NCBI RefSeq assembly: GCF_010728325.1
Contig: NZ_AP022570.1
Span: 2,232,001 to 2,296,000 of the forward strand
Direction: 5' to 3'
Length of the DNA stretch: 64,000 nucleotides
Source: Mycolicibacterium poriferae
GTDB taxonomy: Bacteria > Actinomycetota > Actinomycetes > Mycobacteriales > Mycobacteriaceae
Shown here in pieces: positions 44,496-54,438 of this stretch (positions within the stretch are counted from its first letter, which is position 1; every line of letters starts with the position of its first letter). The translations under genes and the position numbers were made by a program. The notes under the pieces are model-generated. The model was not told the DNA's origin, made no database searches, and saw only the letters and a program-made list of their open reading frames with translations.

Positions 44496-45986
44496 GTGCA
44501 TCAGGTCAGTCCGGCGGCAGACGACTTCTCCGACGTCTTGATCATCGGAGCGGGCATCTCCGGGATCGGTGCGGCGTACCGGATCCAGGAGCGCAACCCG
44601 CAACTGAGTTACACCATCCTGGAGCGACGGTCGGCCATCGGGGGCACCTGGGACCTGCACCGCTATCCCGGTATCCGCTCCGACAGCGACATCTTCACGC
44701 TGTCGTTCCCGTGGGAGCCGTGGACCCGGCCGGAGAACGTCGCCGACGGCGAGGACATCCGCACCTATCTGGTCGACGCCGCGCACAAGCACGACATCGA
44801 TCGCCACATCCAGTTCGACACCCGGGTGCTCTCGGCGGATTGGGATTCGTCGACCGACATGTGGACAGTGCAGACCACCCATGACGGTGCGGCTCGCACG
44901 TACCGGGCGCGCTTCCTGTTCTTCGGCACCGGCTACTACGACTACGACGAGCCCTACCGGCCGGACTTCGCCGGTATCGAGAACTTCGCCGGGCCGGTGG
45001 TGCATCCCCAGCTGTGGCCCGAGTCGTTGGATTACACCGGCAAACGGGTCGTGGTGATCGGCAGCGGCGCGACCGCGATCAGCATGATCCCCGCGGTGGC
45101 GCGCAAAGCCGGCCATGTGACCATGCTGCAGCGCTCGCCGACCTATCTGCTGTCGGGGCAACGGATCAACCCCGTGGTCAACCTGCTGCGCAGGGTGCCC
45201 CCGCGCAGACTCGGTTACCGCCTCGCCTGGTTGTACAACGTGCTGTTCATCGTCGCCGTCTACGGCATCGCGCGCAAAGCTCCAGGATTCAGCCGCAAGG
45301 CGATCCGCGCGGTCGCCAAGCACTACCTGCCCGAGAACTATCCGGTGGACACGCATTTCAAGCCCACCTACGATCCGTGGGACCAGCGGCTGTGTCTCAT
45401 CCTGTCCGGTGATTTCTACGACGCGATCGGCGCAGGGCGAGCCGAGGTGGTGACCGACGAGATCGACCACATCGACGAGTCCGGCGTGGTGTGCAAGTCC
45501 GGCACGCGGATCGACGCCGACGTGCTCGTCACCGCCACCGGGCTGCGGTTGCAGGCACTCGGTGGGGTCGCGCTCAGCGTCGACGGGGAAGAGGTCAAGC
45601 CCGCTGACCGGTTCGTCTACAAAGAACATCTGCTCGAGGACGTTCCCAATCTCGCCTGGTGCGTCGGGTACATCAACGCCTCGTGGACGCTGCGGGCCGA
45701 CCTGACCGCCCGGGCGGTGGCGAAACTGTTGGCCTACATGGACTCCCACGGCTACACACACGCCTATCCGCATCTGGGCGCCACGCCGATGGAGGAGAAA
45801 CCGGCGTGGGACATCAACGCCGGCTATGTACGGCGCGCCGTGCACGTACTGCCCAAGTCGGGCACACACCGGCCCTGGAACGTGCGGCACAACTATGTTC
45901 TGGACGCGATCGACCACCGCCTGGACCGGGTCGAGGAATCGATGGTGTTCGGCCGAGCCGCGGTGCGGGCGGTCAAGACTGCCTAG
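44496..45986 (+). CDS. EthA-like Baeyer-Villiger flavin monooxygenase
   Basis: 496-residue NADPH/FAD monooxygenase of the EthA family. FAD motif VLIIGAGISGIGAAYRIQE near 14, then the EthA-typical GGTWDLHRYPGIRSDSDIFTLSFPWEPW. The fingerprint FAGPVVHPQLWP is near 171, and the NADPH motif GKRVVVIGSGATAISMIPAVA follows. A conserved YPVDTHFKPTYDPWDQRLCL stretch lies in the C-terminal half. The GTG at 44496 follows AAAGGAGG. EthA activates ethionamide in M. tuberculosis; here physiological substrate is unknown. A frameshifted paralogue starts 11 bp downstream. Confidence 0.88.
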   Translation: MHQVSPAADDFSDVLIIGAGISGIGAAYRIQERNPQLSYTILERRSAIGGTWDLHRYPGIRSDSDIFTLSFPWEPWTRPENVADGEDIRTYLVDAAHKHDIDRHIQFDTRVLSADWDSSTDMWTVQTTHDGAARTYRARFLFFGTGYYDYDEPYRPDFAGIENFAGPVVHPQLWPESLDYTGKRVVVIGSGATAISMIPAVARKAGHVTMLQRSPTYLLSGQRINPVVNLLRRVPPRRLGYRLAWLYNVLFIVAVYGIARKAPGFSRKAIRAVAKHYLPENYPVDTHFKPTYDPWDQRLCLILSGDFYDAIGAGRAEVVTDEIDHIDESGVVCKSGTRIDADVLVTATGLRLQALGGVALSVDGEEVKPADRFVYKEHLLEDVPNLAWCVGYINASWTLRADLTARAVAKLLAYMDSHGYTHAYPHLGATPMEEKPAWDINAGYVRRAVHVLPKSGTHRPWNVRHNYVLDAIDHRLDRVEESMVFGRAAVRAVKTA

Positions 45987-45996
45987 GGGGTAGGCC

Positions 45997-47549
45997 ATGG
46001 TCGGCAGCGACGCCACCAGCAGGGACGGCGGGCTCGACGCCGGGCGCCTCGTTGCCGACCGACTCGTTGCCGACCGACTCGACGCTGAACATGCCGACGT
46101 CATCATCATCGGTGCCGGAATCTCCGGAATCGACGCCGCGTACCGCATCCGGGAGAAGAACCCGGACCTGACCTACCTCATCCTGGAGCGGCGCGAACGG
46201 CTCGGCGGGACCTGGGACCTGTTTCAGTATCCCGGAATCCGTTCCGACAGCGACATCTTCACCTTGTCGTTTCCGTGGGAGCCCTGGAAACGCGAGGAGA
46301 TGATCGCCGACGGCGGGCAGATCTGGCAGTACCTGGCCGACACCGCGCACAAGCACGGCATCGACGACCACATCCGGTTCAACACCCTTGTCCAGTCAGC
46401 GGATTGGGACTGGACCACGCACACGTGGACTCTTCGCGCCGACCGGGGCGGGACCACCACGGTGTAACGACCGGATTCGTGGTGTTCGCCAGCGGCTATT
46501 ACGACTACGACGAGCCGTACGTGCCGAGCTTCGCGGGCATGGAGGATTTCACCGGCGAGGTCATCCACCCGCAACACTGGCCGCGCGGATTGGACTACGC
46601 CGGCAAGCGCGTGGTGGTCATCGGCAGCGGCGCCACCGCCGTCAGCATGATCCCGGCGCTCACCGAACGGGCCGCCCACGTGACGATGCTGCAGCGCACC
46701 CCGTCGTACATGTTCTCGGTCAGCCGGGTGGTCCCGCCGATCAACGCGATCCGGCGGTTGTTGCCGGCGCGCGCGGGGGCCTGGGTGGCCCGGTGGATTC
46801 TGGCCCTGTTCGGATCGCTGATCTGGCTCGTCTCACGTACCGCGCCGGGCCTGGCCAAGCGGCTGCTGCGTCGCACCGCATCCCGGGCGCTTCCGCCGGG
46901 ATATGCCGTCGACACGCACTTCAAGCCGCCCTACAACCCGTGGGACCAACGGCTGTGTTTCATCCTGGACTCCGATCTGTACAAGGCAGTGGCCGCCGGG
47001 GACGTCGAGGTGGTGACCGATCACATCGACCATTTCGACCGCGACGGCATCGTGCTGGCGTCAGGGAGGCGAGTCGACGCCGACGTCGTCGTCACCGCGA
47101 CCGGCCTACAGTTGCAGGCGCTGGGCGGCGTCGCGGTCAGCGTCGACGGCGAGAAGGTGGCGCCCAACGAGCGGTTCATCTACCGGCGGCACATGCTCGA
47201 GGACGTGCCGAACGCGGCGTGGTCGCTGGGTTACACGAACGCCTCGTGGACGCTGGGCGCCGACCTGACCGCGCGGTCGGTGGCGAACCTGTTGGCCTAC
47301 ATGCGGTCCCGTGGTTACACCTACGCCTATCCGCACCTGGGCGATGCGCACATGCCGGAGCAGCCGGCATTCAACCTGCAGGCCGGATACGTGCTGCGCG
47401 GCGCCGACGCGCTGCCGAGATCGGGCACCCGCAGGCCATGGATGCTGACCCACAGCTACGTGCGGGACGTGCTGAGCCACCGGCTCGGCGACTCCGACCG
47501 GTCGTTGGTGTTCGGGCGTGCCGGCACATCGCAGTCCAGGAGCGCGTGA
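45997..47549 (+). pseudogene. Second EthA-like monooxygenase, frameshifted
   Basis: Tandem paralogue of the preceding gene, collinear throughout. The first frame (45997-46467) gives DVIIIGAGISGIDAAYRIRE and GGTWDLFQYPGIRSDSDIFTLSFPWEPW, then stops after GGTTTV. The second frame resumes at once with TTGFVVFASGYYDYDEPYVPSF, the fingerprint FTGEVIHPQHWP, GKRVVVIGSGATAVSMIPAL and AVDTHFKPPYNPWDQRLCF, and ends at 47549. A one-base loss near 46440-46466 explains the break. The N-terminus also has a 15-bp tandem repeat (46048-46077, LVADR twice). It is either a decaying duplicate or a sequence error. Confidence 0.85.
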
Positions 47550-47562
47550 CCCGGCTCGAACG

Positions 47563-48704
47563 TCACGGCGCGACGGACAGCCAGTCGGCGAACCCCGACG
47601 GATCGTGGCGGCCGAGGGCGCCGTGCTCGAACAGACCCCACCCTTCACGCTCGACACCGTCGGCGTCGCGGCACACCGCCCGGCCGACGTGGTCGATGAC
47701 CCCGAAGCCCGCCCGCCCGATGACGGCGGGATCGGTCATGTCGTAGGTGAGGCGTTCGGTGAACGCCTCACCCTTCCACATTCCGTGCAGCCAGTCGGAG
47801 TCGCCGCCGTATCCGCCACCGACATGGATCGGCACGGCCAGCTTCGACTCGACGTCGAAGTGCACCGGGCTGCCGTCGAACGCGGTGGCGTCGATGGACG
47901 CGCCGGTGGGAATGCGGGTCCCCGAGCGGTAGCTGATCCTCACTCTGGGCCAGCCCAGCTGTTCGACGCGGCCGTCCTTCCAGATGCGGGTGCAGTCGTT
48001 GAGCGAGCGAAACCCGTGCGGATCCTCCTGGATGATCAGCACGATGCCGAAGTCGTCGAACGCCATCGGTACGTAGAGCCACCACATGCCTTCGAACGGC
48101 GGATCGTCGGGCCGACCGGCGGGCTCGGCCTCGCCGACCGGGCGGATGCCCCACGACCGGTCACGGGTGCCGATCCAGCGGGTCGGGTCGACCTCGATCT
48201 CCTGGCCGTCGACCATCAGCCGGCCGCTCCAGGTGCCGGCCTGGGCGAACCGCTGGGCGTCGAGCGTGATGCGGTTGCCGCGCCGCATGATGTGCGGCTG
48301 CTCCTGCACCGCATCGAACAGGCCCTCCCAGGTCAGGTCCGCGGCGATGCCGTCGGTCTCTTCGAGCACGATGCGAAGCTTGCGCAGCGGTTCGATGACC
48401 TCGACGCGGTAGGCGCCCACATGCTGGTTGAGGCGGTCCTGGTCGATCGCGTCGGACAGGTGTACCGCGGTCTGGGTGTCACCGCTTCCGCCGTATTTGC
48501 CGCTGCCGCGCCGTGACACCAACAGGAACGCGTCCTTGACCCCCAGGTTGGGGTAGTAACCGATGCCGGTGACGACGAAGATGTCGCCGCTGCGGTCGTG
48601 GGCGTTGAAGTAGGAGCGGTCGTAGAAGTTGCGGTCCGAGGAGCCCGGCCACGCGATGGGCTGGGGGAGTTGGTGGACCGGGTATTCGTCCATGGGTCCG
48701 AGCA

Positions 48705-48705
<1 letters not shown>
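47563..48705 (-). CDS. Conserved hypothetical protein (DUF7064/7065-type), about 380 residues
   Basis: Soluble protein without a recognised catalytic motif. The start MLGPMDEYPVHQLPQPIAWPGSSDRNFYDRSYFNAHDRSG is tryptophan- and aromatic-rich. Further on are VTGIGYYPNLGVKDAFLLV, YRVEVIEPLRKLRI and RWIGTRDRSWGIRPVG, features of beta-sandwich proteins seen beside phosphotransferase-like genes and steroid/lipid catabolism genes in actinobacteria. The ATG shares a base with the stop of the upstream phosphotransferase gene (TGATG), so the two are translationally coupled and probably work together. Function unknown. Confidence 0.75.
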
Positions 48706-49862
<1,157 letters not shown>

Positions 49863-49884
49863 TTACGATACCGGGGGTAGCGAT

Positions 49885-50499
49885 ATGAAAGCAGACCCGT
49901 TGTCGGCTGGCAAGCCCCCGGGTGCAGGCCGTCCCCGCGACCCTCGTATCGACGCTGCCATATTGCGCGCCACCGCGGATCTACTTGTCGAAATCGGCTA
50001 TTCCAACGTCACCATGGCCGCCGTCGCCGATCGGGCCGGAACCACCAAGACCGCGCTGTATCGCCGGTGGTCGAGCAAAGCCGAACTGGTACACGAGGCG
50101 GCGTTCCCGGTGACCCCGTCGGCGATGCAGGCCCCGCCCGGTGACATCGCCGCCGACCTGCGCGCGATGATCGAGGCTGCCCGCGACGTGTTCACCAGCC
50201 CGGTGGTGCGGGCGGCGCTGCCCGGGCTCATCACCGACATGACCGCCGACGCCGCGCTCAGCGGGCGGGTCAGCGCCCGCTTCACCGAACTGTTCGCCGC
50301 GGTGCGGGATCGGCTCCGCGATGCCGTCGACCGCGGTGAGGTCCGCGCTGAGATCGACCCCGACCGCCTCGTCGACCTGATCGGCGGCGCCACGCTGCTG
50401 GCGGTGATCCAGTCGCCGGACACCCTGCCCTCCGCGCGGTGGGTCGACGACGTCACCTCGATCCTGCTGCACGGGGTGCTGGCCGCACCCGCTACGTGA
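49885..50499 (+). CDS. TetR-family transcriptional regulator
   Basis: 204-residue repressor. The N-terminal helix-turn-helix (20-66) reads RIDAAILRATADLLVEIGYSNVTMAAVADRAGTTKTALYRRWSSKAELVHEAAF, followed by a ligand-binding domain of TetR_C_16/AcrR-like type with VRAALPGLITDMTADAALSGRVSARF. The ATG at 49885 immediately precedes a short basic tail. It probably controls the divergent phosphotransferase/hypothetical pair across the short 44-bp gap. Confidence 0.88.
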   Translation: MKADPLSAGKPPGAGRPRDPRIDAAILRATADLLVEIGYSNVTMAAVADRAGTTKTALYRRWSSKAELVHEAAFPVTPSAMQAPPGDIAADLRAMIEAARDVFTSPVVRAALPGLITDMTADAALSGRVSARFTELFAAVRDRLRDAVDRGEVRAEIDPDRLVDLIGGATLLAVIQSPDTLPSARWVDDVTSILLHGVLAAPAT

Positions 50500-50592
50500 C
50501 CGCTTTGCAGCCGGTCCCGAGGGCCGGCGGACCGCCCTGGTGCTGGTAGCGCACCCGGACGATCCGCTCGGCGCCCATTCGGGCTCTCCCGG

Positions 50593-51243
50593 TCACAGCA
50601 GCCACTGAGCCAGCGGGTGGACCAGGTAGCGCAGCGAGAACGCTTCGTACACCGCGCCGATGACGAGCAGGACGGCGGCGAGCACAGCAAGCCGGCCGAG
50701 TTGTCGCAGCCCGTAGAGGTAGCCGCCGCGTCGGTTGTCCGCACCGGCGGTGCCGGGCCGGATCCAGTTCCTGCCGAGCAGGTACACGCCCAGCAGCAGC
50801 ACCAGGTACGCCTGGAACTCGACGATCAGCGTCAGGGAGTGGGGGATGAGTGCCACCCATCCCAGGTCGCTGGCCGGAACCAGCGTGATCCCCGTGGTGA
50901 AGGCCCAATAGGCGAACAGTGCGATACCCGCGAACGGCACGACCAAGGACGGCAGGACGATGGTCAACACGCTCATCCTGATGACGTTCACGCCGAGAAT
51001 GGTCACGGCGAACAGCCAGGGACGGTCGATCAGCGACTGCACCAGATCTGTGGTGCCGTTGTCGTCGAGGCGGGTCACCTGCGCTCGGCTGAGTTGCGGG
51101 AAGGTCAGGCCGACGATGAAGCCGGCCAGGAACAACCCGTACATGGCCACATTCAGAGCCAGGTAAGCCCGGGCGTTGTCCACCACGATGGCGACGGCCC
51201 GCCACCGCAGGAGCTGCCGGGTGACCCGCTGGTCAGATGTCAT
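50593..51243 (-). CDS. SpoIIM-like / DUF95 integral membrane protein
   Basis: 216-residue polytopic membrane protein with about five helices: YLALNVAMYGLFLAGFIVGL, FAVTILGVNVIRMSVLTIVLPSLVVPF (two segments), a central FAYWAFTTGITLVP, FQAYLVLLLGVYLLG and VLAAVLLVIGAVYEAFSL. The PHSLTLIVEFQAYLV stretch matches the PHxxxE signature of stage II sporulation protein M-like proteins. Mycobacteria do not sporulate, so the name is structural only. ATG 51243 is chosen. It faces a TetR gene across a palindromic operator region and is likely its target. Confidence 0.75.
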   Translation of the reverse strand: MTSDQRVTRQLLRWRAVAIVVDNARAYLALNVAMYGLFLAGFIVGLTFPQLSRAQVTRLDDNGTTDLVQSLIDRPWLFAVTILGVNVIRMSVLTIVLPSLVVPFAGIALFAYWAFTTGITLVPASDLGWVALIPHSLTLIVEFQAYLVLLLGVYLLGRNWIRPGTAGADNRRGGYLYGLRQLGRLAVLAAVLLVIGAVYEAFSLRYLVHPLAQWLL

Positions 51244-51330
51244 CGCGTGCCTTTCGATTTCCGTGGTCGACTTCCGCGCGGCGGTGCCGTTCGTGGCCCA
51301 GCCGGACGAGGATACGATCACTGGTACGCC

Positions 51331-51361
51331 GTGTTAGCCCGACACTAACACAGTGTGTTAG
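51331..51361. promoter_or_regulatory. Triple half-site operator for divergent TetR gene
   Basis: Three alternating half-sites, GTGTTAG (51331), CTAACAC (51345) and GTGTTAG (51355), build two overlapping palindromes: GTGTTAG-N7-CTAACAC and CTAACACA-G-TGTGTTAG. They lie between the SpoIIM-like and TetR genes, the classic position for autoregulation. Confidence 0.8.
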
Positions 51362-51399
51362 CACAGCCGGATCGGTCGGTACCAGCAAAGGAATTGCCC

Positions 51400-51987
51400 T
51401 TGCACACGCGGGAGAAGATCCTCAAAGCGGCGGCAGAGATGATCGCCGAAGACGTCACGACGACACTCAGTGTCCGGGCGGTGGCGGCGCGAGCCGGAGT
51501 GAGCACCGGATCGTTGCGGTTTCACTTCCCGACCCAGCGAGCGCTGCAGGACGAGGTGCTGACGCGGATCTATGAGCACTTCATCCCCGGCGACCCGATC
51601 CGGGACCCGTCCCGCCCCGCGCGCGACCGGTTGGTGGAGTGCCTGCGCCAGGTGCTCGCTCCCGCCGGGGTCGGGACGGAGGCGCGACAAGCCTGGGCGA
51701 CCATGTATCAGAACTTCATTGCAGCGGAGCCGACCGAGCAGGTCCGCGCGGCGTATCAAGCCTTCGATCGCACGTCGGCACGACGTGTCGAATACTGGTT
51801 GAGTGTGCTCGCCGACGAAGGGGTGCTTCGCGCCGGGGACCGCACCCTGCAGGCGCGATTCCTGATGACCGTTCTCAACGGCCTGGCTCTGGAGCGGGCA
51901 CTGCCGAGCGGCCATTCGGTCTTGCACGCCGAAACCGAGACGCTCTACACCGCTGTGGATGCCGTACTCGAGCCGGGTGCGCCGTGA
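51400..51987 (+). CDS. TetR-family transcriptional regulator
   Basis: About 195 residues. The helix-turn-helix reads TREKILKAAAEMIAEDVTTTLSVRAVAARAGVSTGSLRFHFPTQRALQDEVL (residues 3-54), followed by a typical all-helical ligand domain (VECLRQVLAPAG, TMYQNFIAAEP, ARFLMTVLNGLALERAL). I choose TTG at 51400, preceded by AAAGGAA, because the GTG at 51355 lies inside the predicted operator; the longer form is possible. It probably represses itself and the SpoIIM-like gene. Confidence 0.85.
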   Translation: MHTREKILKAAAEMIAEDVTTTLSVRAVAARAGVSTGSLRFHFPTQRALQDEVLTRIYEHFIPGDPIRDPSRPARDRLVECLRQVLAPAGVGTEARQAWATMYQNFIAAEPTEQVRAAYQAFDRTSARRVEYWLSVLADEGVLRAGDRTLQARFLMTVLNGLALERALPSGHSVLHAETETLYTAVDAVLEPGAP

Positions 51988-52011
51988 CCGTGTGACGCCG
52001 ACAAGTGGGTG

Positions 52012-52845
52012 TCAGCCGGGGTCCATCTGTTCCTTGTTGCGCTGTGTCACCGCGCGGAACGTCCCCTCGAGAGCGTCGAAGTCGCGGTGCTGGGCGACCG
52101 CGATCGCTTCTTCGGCCGCCAGCGCGGGGTCGGTCACCGCGGCTGAGCCAGTGGTGTAGATCCTCTTGAGGCTGCGCATCGTCGAACGGGGTACGTCGGC
52201 GATCTGGGTGGCCAGCTCGACAGCGCGGTGCAGCAGCCTTTCGTGGGGGACCACTTCGGTGACCAGGCCGATCCGTTCGGCCCGCACGGCATCGACGACT
52301 TCGCCGGTCATCGACAACCGCCGGGCCATCGCAGCGCCCACCAGCTGCGGCAGCCGCGCGGTCATCCCACCACCGGGCAGGATGCCGACCCGGGCATGGG
52401 TGTCGGCGAACACGGCGCGCTCGGAAGCGACGAGAAAGTCGCAGCCCAGGGCGATCTCGAGTCCGCCGGTGAACGTGGCGCCGTTGATGGCGCCCACGAC
52501 CGGTGTGTGCATCGCCGCCACCGCCGCGATGCAACTGTGTGACTGGAATTCCTCAAAATAGCGCAAGCCGTCACGGGCGGCCTCTTTCAGGTCGACACCG
52601 GCGCAGAACGCCGGGTCGGTGCCGGTCAGCACCACCGCGGACACCGCTTCGTCGGCGTCGGCGTCGGTCAGCGCGGCATAGAGGGCGCGGTTCAGAGCGC
52701 CGCTGAGCGCGTTGCGGGCCGCGGGTCGGTTGAGGGTGATGACTCGCACGGGGCCACGGTCCGCGGTGCGGACAATCTGGCCTGGGTCCGCGGTGCGGAC
52801 GATTTGGCCTGGGTCCGCGGCGGGGACGGTGTGGTCCTCGGTCAT
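52012..52845 (-). CDS. echA: Enoyl-CoA hydratase/isomerase family protein
   Basis: 277-residue crotonase-fold enzyme. Core: VRVITLNRPAARNALSGALNRALYAAL, VVLTGTDPAFCAGVDLKE near 72, and VVGAINGATFTGGLEIALGCDFLVASERAVFADTHARVGILPGGGMTARLPQLVG near 115-170. Catalytic positions of rat hydratase (two Glu) are only partly kept (Glu in GGLEIAL; Gly-rich PGGG at the second), so isomerase or other crotonase chemistry is possible. The N-terminus reads DPGQIVRTADPGQIVRTAD from a 27-bp tandem repeat and is probably unstructured; a later start is possible. Followed on the same strand by nuoN but not part of complex I. Confidence 0.85.
   Translation of the reverse strand: MTEDHTVPAADPGQIVRTADPGQIVRTADRGPVRVITLNRPAARNALSGALNRALYAALTDADADEAVSAVVLTGTDPAFCAGVDLKEAARDGLRYFEEFQSHSCIAAVAAMHTPVVGAINGATFTGGLEIALGCDFLVASERAVFADTHARVGILPGGGMTARLPQLVGAAMARRLSMTGEVVDAVRAERIGLVTEVVPHERLLHRAVELATQIADVPRSTMRSLKRIYTTGSAAVTDPALAAEEAIAVAQHRDFDALEGTFRAVTQRNKEQMDPG
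52758..52828 (-). repeat. 27-bp tandem repeat in the 5' end of echA
   Basis: Two full units of 27 bp (starting 52758 and 52785 on the plus strand with GGTCCGCGGTGCGGAC) and a partial third at 52812. Period is nine codons, encoding DPGQIVRTA twice. Confidence 0.92.
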
Positions 52846-52857
52846 ATCGCAGTCGTA

Positions 52858-54438
52858 TCAGAGGAAGCGGTCAGCAGCATTGGCCAGGTCGAGCAGCGGT
52901 TGGGGCAGCGCGCCGAGAAGGAACGTGACGGCGGCCGTGACGGCGATGACGCCACTGGTCAACACGCTGGGCACCACGACCTCCGGCGCGTCATCCGGAC
53001 GCTCGGTGAAGAACATCAGCACGATGATGCGCACGTAGAAGTAAGCGGCGATGGCACTGGCGATCACGCCGACGACCACCAGTGCGATGACGCCACTCTC
53101 ACCCGCCGCCTTGAACACCGCGAACTTGCTGACGAAGCCACTGGTCAACGGGATTCCGGCGAAGGCCAGCAAGAACAACGAGAACACGAGTCCGGCCACG
53201 GGATAACGTCTTCCCAGCCCGGCCCACCGGGAGATGTCGGTGTCCTCCTCGCCCATGCGGTCGCGGACGAGACCGACCACCGCGAACGCGCCGATGGTGG
53301 AAAAGCCGTAGGCGAAAAGATAGAACAGCGTCGAAGACAACCCGGCCGGGGTGCCTGCGACCACGCCGGTGAGGATGAACCCGGTATGTGCGACTGCCGA
53401 ATACGCCAGGATCCGTTTCACGTCGGCCTGGGTGACGGCGGTGATCGTGCCGACCAGCATCGTCAGGATCGCCACGGCCCACAACACCGGCTGCCAGTCG
53501 TCACGCAGCTCTGGCAGCGCCACGTAGAACACCCGCAGCAGCGCTCCGAACGCGGCGATCTTGGTGGCCGCCGCCATGAACGCGGTGATCGGGGTCGGCG
53601 CCCCCTGGTACACGTCGGGGATCCACGAATGAAAGGGCACCGCACCGACTTTGAACAACACCCCGACTAACACCAGGCCGGCCCCGATGAGTGCCAGCGC
53701 GGGCTTTCCCGTGCCCTGCGTCACCGCATCGGCGATTCCGTCGAAGCGCAGCGTACCCGCGTAGCCGTACAGCATTGCCGAGCCGTAGAGGAAGAATGCC
53801 GACGCGAACGCGCCCAGCAGGAAGTACTTCATGGCCGCTTCCTGCGACAGCAGGCGTCGGCGGCGGGCCAGACCGCAGAGCAGATACAGCGGCAGCGACA
53901 ACACCTCCAGCGCCACGAACATCGTCAGCAGGTCGTTGGCGGCGGGGAACAACAGCATTCCGCCGACCGCGAACAGTGTCAGCGGAAACACCTCGGTCTG
54001 GATCAGTCCCGCACGGGTGTCGTGTTTCTCGGCGACGCCGCCGGGGACCACCGAGGCTTGCGGGGTGAACGCATCCAAGCCGCCCGACTGCCCGTCGGCG
54101 GGATCGGAATCGCCAGAACGGATCCGGCGCTCCCCGATGAGCAGTATTCCGAGCATGCCGACCAGCAGAATGGTGCCCTGCAGCAGCAGGGCCGGCCGGT
54201 CGACGGCCACCGCCCCCAGCATCGCCGTAGCGCCGTTGCCGTCACCGAGGTGGCCCGCCAACACGACGACGGCGACCAACGCGGCGAGGAGGGCCGCCAG
54301 GCTGACCCCGATCTGCACCTGATACCGCAGGCGGCGCGGCACGAACGCCTCGATCAGCACACCGAGCACCGCCGAACCCAGCACGATCAGCATCGGGGAC
54401 AGCAGGCCGTACTCGATCGACGGCGTAGGGATGGTCAT
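52858..54438 (-). CDS. nuoN: NADH-quinone oxidoreductase subunit N
   Basis: 526-residue antiporter-like membrane subunit of respiratory complex I, with about 14 helices. Recognisable are the proton-channel segments FLLGAFASAFFLYGSAMLYGYAGT, GVLFKVGAVPFHSWIPDVYQGAPTPITAFMAAATKIAAFGALL (with the key Lys in FKVGAVPFHxWxPDVY) and ILAYSAVAHTGFILTGV. The start ATG overlaps the nuoM stop (ATGA). It is the last gene of the operon, ending 13 bp from the start of echA. Confidence 0.95.
   Translation of the reverse strand: MTIPTPSIEYGLLSPMLIVLGSAVLGVLIEAFVPRRLRYQVQIGVSLAALLAALVAVVVLAGHLGDGNGATAMLGAVAVDRPALLLQGTILLVGMLGILLIGERRIRSGDSDPADGQSGGLDAFTPQASVVPGGVAEKHDTRAGLIQTEVFPLTLFAVGGMLLFPAANDLLTMFVALEVLSLPLYLLCGLARRRRLLSQEAAMKYFLLGAFASAFFLYGSAMLYGYAGTLRFDGIADAVTQGTGKPALALIGAGLVLVGVLFKVGAVPFHSWIPDVYQGAPTPITAFMAAATKIAAFGALLRVFYVALPELRDDWQPVLWAVAILTMLVGTITAVTQADVKRILAYSAVAHTGFILTGVVAGTPAGLSSTLFYLFAYGFSTIGAFAVVGLVRDRMGEEDTDISRWAGLGRRYPVAGLVFSLFLLAFAGIPLTSGFVSKFAVFKAAGESGVIALVVVGVIASAIAAYFYVRIIVLMFFTERPDDAPEVVVPSVLTSGVIAVTAAVTFLLGALPQPLLDLANAADRFL

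Noticed and set aside
50500-50592. 28-residue minus-strand frame (MGAERIVRVRYQHQGG...) between TetR and SpoIIM-like genes
   Set aside because: Too short and without a ribosome site or known homology; kept as intergenic.
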